Source: a bacterium (lineage in GTDB: Bacteria > Desulfobacterota > Binatia > HRBIN30 > CADEER01). From it: DNA of 64,000 nt. Within the stretch, counting starts at the first letter, position 1. Each line of letters opens with the position of its first letter. The stretch is taken from assembly GCA_030430165.1 (NCBI GenBank), contig JAUIGL010000004.1, positions 1 to 64,000 on the forward strand, given 5' to 3'. Below, one piece after another: positions 58,627 to 64,000 of the stretch. The position numbers were made by a program, and so were the translations under genes. Below the pieces are notes generated by a model. It was not told where the DNA came from. It worked only from the letters and a program-made list of their open reading frames with translations, and did not search any database.

Positions 58627-58838
58627 CGCTCCGCCCGACGCTACGCCACGCTCCGCCGAGCAGTTTTCAAACGTTGTTGTGCCGACGCTCCGCCGGGGCC
58701 CCTAAAGGGGTACGGCGGCGGTGCGTGACGCTACGCTACGCCACGCTCCGCCGAGCAGCCACGCCCCGTAGGGCACGGCCGCCCGCTAAAGCGGCGGCCC
58801 GTGCCTACGTGCAGGCGGGACGTGGAGCGGGACAATGA
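58623..58838 (+). repeat. Palindromic block with perfect 26-bp direct repeat
   Basis: ACGCTACGCCACGCTCCGCC with GAGCAG is present twice (58638-58663 and 58733-58758). Between and after them are hairpins CCCCTAAAGGGG and a long one around CGCTAAAGCG (58773-58807). An ORF of 71 codons runs through it but is arginine-rich and follows the repeats. It may be an origin or regulatory site for the RepA-like gene (speculative). Confidence 0.5.
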
Positions 58839-59175
58839 CGAACCTCGACGCCATCCGCCGAGCTGTCGAGGAAGCGGACACACGGCCGACCTGCCGGCCG
58901 TTGTCGGCGCCCTCGCTGAGGCTCAGGCGATCGCCCAACTGCGGCTTAGTGAACGTGCTGAGGCGACGCGCGTCGCGGACGTACCGGCGGTCGAACTACT
59001 CGACGCGAAGGAGATGGCGAGCAGGCTCCAGATCGCGCCGTCGTGGCTGCTGGATCAGGCGAGGCAGGGTCGCGTGCCGCATGTGCGGCTCGGGAAGTAC
59101 GTACGGTTCCAGCCTGGGGCTGTACTGGAATGGGCGAGCGCACGCCAAGCTGCCGCCGGGGGGCATCCGGAATGA
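58835..59175 (+). CDS. Excisionase-like HTH protein, apparently frameshifted
   Basis: ATG 58835 begins MTNLDAIRRAVEEAD, as is usual for this family, but the frame soon degenerates. A shift near 58880-58895 restores LPAVVGALAEAQAIAQLRLS and the clear MerR/excisionase-type helix-turn-helix LLDAKEMASRLQIAPSWLLD with VPHVRLGKYVRFQPGAVLEW. One missing base would join them (about 113 residues). The alternative is a separate start at GTG 58801 in the second frame. Such proteins are DNA-binding factors of integrated elements. Confidence 0.65.
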
Positions 59176-59846
59176 ACACCTCGGGCTCCAAACCTAACCC
59201 TTTTGTGACCGGGGAAAACACCAACGGCGGTGGGGGTTTTTCGGGTGACTGCTACACCGAGCTACCGCGTCCGAAAGGCCACGGACAACCCGGCCGATCG
59301 GGCCCCCCGGGCAACAGCAATGCCCGAAAGTCCGGTGGATACACGGCCAGCCGCGAGCTGAAAGAACTGAAACGCCGCGCGTTGGATGGCCGAACCACCG
59401 AGGCTCGGCTGGTTCGCGAGATCGAGCTCGAGCTGTGCAGCGCCCTCGGCGGCGAGGACGAAGTCTCGCCTCAGCGACGGATGCTGATTCAACGGGCGGC
59501 GATCCTACAGCTGCAGCTCTCGGCTCTGGATTCGTTCGTGTTGACGATGCCGAGCTTGGTGCATCGAAAGCGGCGGGCGTTGCACCCGGTCGTGAGGGAG
59601 GCTGCTGCGCTCGCGCAGACGCTGACCTCACTACTCCAGGCGATCGGACTCGACCGCAAGCCGCGGCCCGTCGATTCGTTGGCCGACTACACACGCCGTC
59701 GCTCTCACGACGGCGCCACGGCCCCCGAGAGCGACGATCCCGACGACATGACCGACACCACCAACCAACCCGCTGCCGCGCGCCATGCGCGCTCGCAGCC
59801 AGACGAGGAGAGGAATGAGGACGATGGACAAGACAAACACGAATGA
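59172..59846 (+). CDS. Phage-like protein preceding the terminase
   Basis: ATG 59172 overlaps the previous stop; 224 residues. A flexible glycine-rich start leads to GRTTEARLVREIELELCSAL, QRRMLIQRAAILQLQLSALD and SLVHRKRRALHPVVREAAAL, then GLDRKPRPVDSLADYTRRRS. I recall this arrangement in terminase-linked small proteins of phage-like elements, but the family name is not known to me. The tail is acidic and disordered. It overlaps the next gene by about 30 bases. Confidence 0.6.
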   Translation: MNTSGSKPNPFVTGENTNGGGGFSGDCYTELPRPKGHGQPGRSGPPGNSNARKSGGYTASRELKELKRRALDGRTTEARLVREIELELCSALGGEDEVSPQRRMLIQRAAILQLQLSALDSFVLTMPSLVHRKRRALHPVVREAAALAQTLTSLLQAIGLDRKPRPVDSLADYTRRRSHDGATAPESDDPDDMTDTTNQPAAARHARSQPDEERNEDDGQDKHE

Positions 59847-60588
59847 TCCGATCGGCACGGTAGAGCAGCGCCAATCGGAGCTGGCCGCAGCGATCGAAGC
59901 CGGCAACACGGCAATGACCGAATACACTCGAGTCTGCGGTCTGTGCTGCACCGCAGTCGAGCGGCGAGACAGCGTTGCCGCCGATCTCGAGCGCGCCACC
60001 GGTGAGCACCGCGAGTGTATCGATGCGGCGGCGGCTGGTGACGAGAAGGCGCTCAAGCGTGCAACCGACCTGAGGGGCAAGATGGATACGGCTCTCTCGG
60101 ACAAGCGCAACGCCGATCTGGTCGCCAAGGCCGCCGAGAAGAAACAGACCGCCGCCGAGCAGACCTACCTCGACGCGGCATGGGCGATCGAGGTGGCGGA
60201 GGCACGGCTCCTGCGTGCCGAGTGGTTCGAAGCCGCCAAAGCCTTCGACGGCACCCTCGGCGACACGGCGGAGGCGTTCAAGGACTATCGCGAGAAGCGA
60301 GACCGCTTCTACACGCGGATGCACGATGCCGGTCAGCACGACCTGATCAACAGGGTGATCGACAATGACCAGCGCGTTCTCGGCGCGCTCAATGGGGCAC
60401 TCGGAATCAAGGCGCTGGACGCGCACGTGTTCCACCGTGATTTGTGTCGGCCGCTTACCGAGCTCGAGCAGAGCCGGTGGCATGTTGGCGACCTCGAGCG
60501 CCCGGCGGACTGGCGTCCGCCCGTCGCAGTGCCGACCGAGCCCGAACCCGAGACCGGGGCCGAGGCGGATAGCGAGGCGGCGGCATGA
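59815..60588 (+). CDS. Coiled-coil phage-like protein
   Basis: The start is ATG 59815 or ATG 59824, both near AGGAGAGG; about 257 residues. A charged, alanine-rich coiled coil occurs in the middle (DLVAKAAEKKQTAAEQTYLD), with a pair of cysteines (GLCC) early on. The end is acidic and disordered (PEPETGAEADSEAAA). The function is unknown; the position just before terminase suggests a packaging or structural accessory. Confidence 0.6.
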   Translation: MRTMDKTNTNDPIGTVEQRQSELAAAIEAGNTAMTEYTRVCGLCCTAVERRDSVAADLERATGEHRECIDAAAAGDEKALKRATDLRGKMDTALSDKRNADLVAKAAEKKQTAAEQTYLDAAWAIEVAEARLLRAEWFEAAKAFDGTLGDTAEAFKDYREKRDRFYTRMHDAGQHDLINRVIDNDQRVLGALNGALGIKALDAHVFHRDLCRPLTELEQSRWHVGDLERPADWRPPVAVPTEPEPETGAEADSEAAA

Positions 60589-61070
60589 GCGACTCGCTCG
60601 GTCCCGCGGAGTTCAAGGCGTTCCTGGATCGAATAAGGCGGCCCCAACCGGAGGCGACGAAAGGATCGGAGATGCAAACTGAAACCAAGTCCCTACGCGA
60701 TGTATGCAACGATGCCTGCGAGGTGATCGCCAAGCGCATCGCGAAGCGGTGCGCGGATCGCGGCGAGCCGATTTCCCGGGCCAAGGCGTTGGTCGAGGCC
60801 TACCGATCGCCCGAGGGTCGTGAGCTAGTGGCGCTGTCGCGCCACCGGCTCGCACACCTTACGCCCAGTGAGTTCGGATCGGCGATGGACGCCAAGCGTA
60901 AGGCCTTGCCCGCAGCCGAGCAGGTCCTCGACCTGGTGAGCAAGCGCGCACAGGTGCTGCTCGATGCCGGCGCCGTTCCGACGATCGAGCAGGCGAAGAT
61001 TGCCGTCCGTCGCGACGATCGCCGACTCGCTGACCTCGAGCGCGAAGCGCTGGCGTTGCTGCGATCGTGA
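60585..61070 (+). CDS. Hypothetical island protein
   Basis: ATG 60585 overlaps the previous stop (ATGA); 161 residues, soluble and helical (ACEVIAKRIAKRCADRGEPI; REDDRRLADLEREALALLRS-like end). I do not recognise the family. It ends the first block of overlapping island genes; two hairpins follow before the terminase gene. Confidence 0.6.
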   Translation: MSDSLGPAEFKAFLDRIRRPQPEATKGSEMQTETKSLRDVCNDACEVIAKRIAKRCADRGEPISRAKALVEAYRSPEGRELVALSRHRLAHLTPSEFGSAMDAKRKALPAAEQVLDLVSKRAQVLLDAGAVPTIEQAKIAVRRDDRRLADLEREALALLRS

Positions 61071-61093
61071 CGCGGGTTGCGTTCAGCTTGCAG

Positions 61094-61114
61094 CGCGGGG
61101 ATTGCCGCCCCGCG
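61094..61114 (+). terminator. Hairpin downstream of the 60585-61070 gene
   Basis: CGCGGGG (61094-61100) pairs with CCCCGCG (61108-61114) around a 7-base loop and is followed by TTGTCT. A weak intrinsic terminator is possible. Confidence 0.5.
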
Positions 61115-61166
61115 TTGTCTGCAGGGTTGGGGGCAGGCCTCCTCCCCATCCTCCAGCCCTGTTCTA

Positions 61167-61206
61167 CCCCCCGGCCGGGCTCAGGGTCCCGGCCGGGGGG
61201 CTCTTT
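61167..61206 (+). terminator. Strong 13-bp GC hairpin before the terminase gene
   Basis: CCCCCCGGCCGGG (61167-61179) and CCCGGCCGGGGGG (61188-61200) pair perfectly with an 8-base loop. CTCTTT follows. It ends 17 bases before the terminase ATG, so it may separate early and late transcription or attenuate the latter. Confidence 0.6.
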
Positions 61207-61217
61207 GAGGTGATCGA

Positions 61218-62666
61218 ATGAAGTTCTCACAGGCTTTCACCGACCGTAAGCTGTTCGGTCCGCTGTTCGGCGAGACCTTCTCGGCGTGGCTCGCGTTCGC
61301 CAAGGCGCTCGACGGACGGCGCATGAACAAGCGGGAGCGGGCGCTTTACGAGCAGTGCACTGGCCGCAGCAAGGCGCCGACTGAGCCGTTCTCGGAAGCC
61401 TGGGTGGTTGCTGGCCGGCGTGCCGGTAAGGGGCGCGTGTCCTCGGCGATCGCGGCGCATCGCGCGACGTTCGCGGATCACTCCGACTACCTGGGGCCCG
61501 GCGAGCGCGCCATGGTGATGTGCCTCGCTTCGGACAAGACGCAAGCGCGGGTTGCGTTTCGCTACGTGCGGGGACTGCTCGAGATCCCGATGCTGGCGCC
61601 GCTGGTCGAGGGCGAAACGAAATCTGAAATCGAGCTCTCAACGTCGGCCACCGTTCAGGTCTATACGAGCAACTACCGAGCCGTTCGGGGCGTGACCTGC
61701 GCCGCCGCGATTTTGGATGAGTGCGCGTTTTGGCCGAACGATGAGCACTCGGCGAGCAGTGACATCGAGACGGATGCCGCGCTGACGCCCGCGCTGGCCA
61801 CCTCGCCCAATTCGATCAAGCTCGCGACCAGCACGCCGTATTCGAAGCGCGGGCTACTGTTCGAGAAGTACGCCAAGCACTGGGGCGTCGAGGACTCGCC
61901 CGCGCTCGTCTGGAAGGCACCGAGTCGCCTCATGAACCCGACCCTCGATGAGCGCATGATCGAAGACGCGCTCGAGCGCGACGAGTCGCGCGCGCGGGCG
62001 GAGTGGCTCGGCGAGTTTCGCGATGACGTCGCCGGTTTCCTCTCGCGCGACGCGGTCAATGTTTGCGTCGAGGATGGTTGTACAGAGATCCCGCCGGTCG
62101 AGGGCCGAACGTATCACGCCTTTGCCGATCCGTCGGGCGGTTCGCGGGACTCGTTCACAGCCGCAGTCAGTCACCGCGACGAGAACGGCTGCGCCGTGCT
62201 CGACGCGGTGCGAGAGATCCGGCCTCCGTTCGATCCCGCAAGCGCCACGGCCGAGATTGCGGGTTTGTTTCAGCGCTACGGGCTTCGGTCGTGCCGCGGC
62301 GACGCCTACGCGGGCGAGTGGGTGCCTTCGAGGTTTGCTGAGCATGGCGTCGAGTACCGGCGATCGGAAATGACCCGCTCGCAGATCTATCTCGAGGTGT
62401 TGCCGATGGTGAACTCGCGGCAGGTTCGCTTGCTCGACCTACCGCGGCTCATCAACCAACTCTGCGGGCTCGAACGGCGGACCGGGCGCAGTGGCCGCGA
62501 CGTCGTCGACCACTCGCCGAATAGCCATGACGACGTGGCGAACTCCGCCGCCGGTGCGCTGGTGCTCGCCTCCGGTGCGGGTGGGTACGTTCCGGTTGGC
62601 GTGCCGATCCTGACGGGAAGGCACCGCAACGTTTTCGACATGGGTGGGCAGTCCGGATGGATGTGA
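61218..62666 (+). CDS. Phage terminase large subunit-like protein
   Basis: The 482-residue protein has a Walker A-type AGRRAGKGRVSS (about 66-77), motif LASDKTQARVAF, the Walker B ILDECAFW (acidic pair) and a C-terminal RNase H-like nuclease with FADPSGGSRDSFT and SPNSHDDVANSAAGALVLA. This is the layout of ATP-driven DNA packaging motors. No portal or capsid gene follows. It overlaps the next small gene by 10 bases. Confidence 0.85.
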   Translation: MKFSQAFTDRKLFGPLFGETFSAWLAFAKALDGRRMNKRERALYEQCTGRSKAPTEPFSEAWVVAGRRAGKGRVSSAIAAHRATFADHSDYLGPGERAMVMCLASDKTQARVAFRYVRGLLEIPMLAPLVEGETKSEIELSTSATVQVYTSNYRAVRGVTCAAAILDECAFWPNDEHSASSDIETDAALTPALATSPNSIKLATSTPYSKRGLLFEKYAKHWGVEDSPALVWKAPSRLMNPTLDERMIEDALERDESRARAEWLGEFRDDVAGFLSRDAVNVCVEDGCTEIPPVEGRTYHAFADPSGGSRDSFTAAVSHRDENGCAVLDAVREIRPPFDPASATAEIAGLFQRYGLRSCRGDAYAGEWVPSRFAEHGVEYRRSEMTRSQIYLEVLPMVNSRQVRLLDLPRLINQLCGLERRTGRSGRDVVDHSPNSHDDVANSAAGALVLASGAGGYVPVGVPILTGRHRNVFDMGGQSGWM

Positions 62667-62809
62667 GGTGGCGCCGTTTTCGATGCGCCTGCGGATACCG
62701 CTGGGAGACGCGCACGGCTGCCGAGCAGCCGGCGCGTCCGCTCTGTCAGTGCGAGCCAAATCAGGTGTCCGAGCAGTACGGGGATGTGGAGGTGAGGGAA
62801 AATGACTGA
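62657..62809 (+). CDS. Small zinc-ribbon protein (50 residues)
   Basis: ATG 62657 lies in the last codons of terminase, and the stop overlaps the tape-measure start. The product reads MDVRWRRFRCACGYRWETRT, then ARPLCQCEPN, with two CxC pairs (residues 10/12 and 30/32), a compact zinc-binding motif. The overlaps at both ends support translation. The function is unknown; small Com-like zinc proteins occur in phages. Confidence 0.6.
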   Translation: MDVRWRRFRCACGYRWETRTAAEQPARPLCQCEPNQVSEQYGDVEVREND

Positions 62810-64000
62810 CACGGTGAAGCTTCGCTACATCGTCACCGACGAGGGCACCATTAAGGTGCTCGACCGCGCCGGCAAGGAGCTGGGGGAGCTGGAGCAGGCA
62901 ACCGAGCGGGCATCGCGCGCCGGGGTGTCTGGTTTCGGCCGCATGAACGGTGTTGCCGCGAACCTGTCGAAGACCCTCGGCACCCTCGGGGTCGCGGTCG
63001 CGGGCCTGCGGCTTGCCGGGATCGTCCGCGAGTCTCTCGACACGGTGGACTCGATGACGAAGCTTGCGCGGTCGGTGGGTGTGTCGGCCGGGGAGCTGTC
63101 GTCGTTTCGGGTCACCGCTGAGTTGTCGGGGACGAGCATCGAGCGCCTCGGGCGCGGGCTCGGGGTCCTCTCACAGCGGATGGCCGAAGCCGCCGCCGGT
63201 GGCGGGGCGGCGCGCGGCATCTTCCGCGCGCTGGACATCGATCTGCACGAGCTCGACGGGTCGCTTCGCAGTCCAGCCGATGCGCTGGTCGACTTTGCCG
63301 ATCGCTTCGAGCAGCTCGGGACCTCGACCGAAAGGACCGCGGCCGCCCAGGCCGTCTGGGGTAACCGGCTCGCCCTGGAGCTGATCCCGGCACTCGCCCA
63401 GGGAAGCCAGGCGATCGCCGAGCAGCGCGCCCAGGCTGAGCTCTTCGGCCTCGCGATCGATGAGGACATGGGCCGGCGCGTCGAGGCCGCCAACGACAGC
63501 CTGACGCTCTTGCGGCTCACCGCCACCGGGGTCACCCAGGGGCTCGCGGTCGCGCTTGCGCCGACGATCGAGTCCGTTGCGACATCGACACTGGTATGGG
63601 TCGAAGCCAACCGCGAGGTGATCGATTCGGACCTGCCGGCGTTCCTGCAGAACGTGAGCAACATCCTGGAGCTGATGGCGCCACTAGCCTCACTGGTCGC
63701 CTCCAGCATCAACGCGATCGGCCGCGGCGCCGGTGTGCTGAACCTCGCGCTCAAGGGCTCACCGATCGAAAGCGAGGGTCGCGCCGAACGCGACGCGCGG
63801 CTCGCGGTCGAGGGGCGGATCGACGCCGCTCGCGAGCGCATCAGCGCGCGCGCCGGCACGGTCGACCTGGCTGCGCTGCGCGAAGCATTCAACGCGAGCG
63901 CCAGCACGGACGCCGGCAGCAGCACCCTCAAGGACAACATCAGGGGCGTCCGCAGCGAAATCGACAAACTACAGTCCTCCCTCGAAACCCTCGACCCCAT
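62803..64000 (+). CDS. Phage tail tape-measure-like protein (3' end outside window)
   Basis: From ATG 62803 the plus frame stays open to the window end, 399 codons, without a stop. The product starts MTDTVKLRYIVTDEGTIKVL, has alternating helical and hydrophobic stretches (LSKTLGTLGVAVAGLRLAGI; IESVATSTLVWVEANREVI) and a SVGVSAGELSSFRVTAELSG block typical of tape-measure and minor tail proteins. The minus-strand frame over the same region is a shadow. Tape-measure proteins set tail length and help DNA ejection. It directly follows terminase with only a tiny gene between. Confidence 0.8.

Noticed and set aside
58623-58838. 71-codon ORF as a protein-coding gene
   Set aside because: It is Arg/Ala/Pro-rich, follows direct repeats and hairpins exactly, and has no homologue-like pattern. 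It is kept as repeat DNA.
62825-64000. Minus-strand 391-codon ORF as a gene
   Set aside because: Its product is Ser/Arg/Ala-rich shadow sequence. The plus frame from 62803 has phage tail features, overlaps the upstream gene and fits the operon direction.

Overview
The window is high-GC (mostly 65-70% by eye), gene-dense chromosomal DNA of a Gram-negative bacterium. The signs are Trk potassium uptake, type IV minor pilins, lipoprotein signals, MoxR/VWA (Bat-type) proteins and an O-antigen-type aminosugar operon. A complete cofG-cofH-cofD-cofE set for coenzyme F420, a MenB for menaquinone, acyl-CoA dehydrogenases, a Baeyer-Villiger-type monooxygenase and DUF3604/DUF4838 lipoproteins together suggest an uncultured lineage of the former Deltaproteobacteria (Binatota- or Myxococcota-like). 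That placement is inference; there is no rRNA or other phylogenetic marker here.

Layout. 1-5.5 kb: trkA (3' part), trkH, dxr, a DksA-like gene, an acyl-CoA dehydrogenase and tRNA-Ala. 5.9-18.5 kb: secreted proteins, a pterin dehydratase-like gene, a CPBP protease, pepA, a frameshifted DUF4838 lipoprotein, a large TPR membrane protein, menB, an orphan VapB and a MAPEG protein. 18.7-29.4 kb: a methyltransferase, a higBA-type toxin-antitoxin pair, tRNA-Leu, a 38-residue membrane protein, an EEP phosphatase, mtnA overlapping an aldolase-dehydrogenase fusion (candidate methylthioribose salvage), a flavin monooxygenase and a large GT-C-like membrane protein. 29.5-39.1 kb: a seven-gene moxR-DUF58-DUF4381-VWA-VWA-TPR-BatD operon meeting a fimT-pilV-pilW-pilX minor pilin operon tail to tail. 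39.5-45.6 kb: a coiled-coil gene, an OmpA-N-like gene, a DUF3604 lipoprotein, an L,D-transpeptidase and a second acyl-CoA dehydrogenase. 45.8-50 kb: the F420 operon. 50.2-52 kb: a two-component hybrid protein with an unknown partner. 52.3-55.8 kb: a GT2-wbpB-wbpE-wbpD-like operon.

From about 56.1 kb to the end lies a mobile island. It has a CGNR zinc-finger protein, then a tightly overlapping plus-strand operon: HTH, small coiled coil, RepA-like ATPase, excisionase-like HTH (frameshifted), terminase-associated proteins, terminase large subunit, a small zinc ribbon and a tail tape-measure protein that runs off the window. No portal or capsid gene lies between terminase and tape measure, so this is not a standard prophage order.

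The most striking feature is the intergenic DNA. Several genes end in long perfect palindromes built on their own stop codon (up to 22 bp with TAG as the loop). These are followed by arrays of different hairpins separated by a constant heptamer GTCCCAA. The arrays are mirror-symmetric, turning from GTCCCAA to TTGGGAC at the centre. Related G-rich arrays, GGCCAAA-spaced hairpins, MITE-like elements and inverted GATGAACACG/CCGCAGATGA repeats fill many other gaps.
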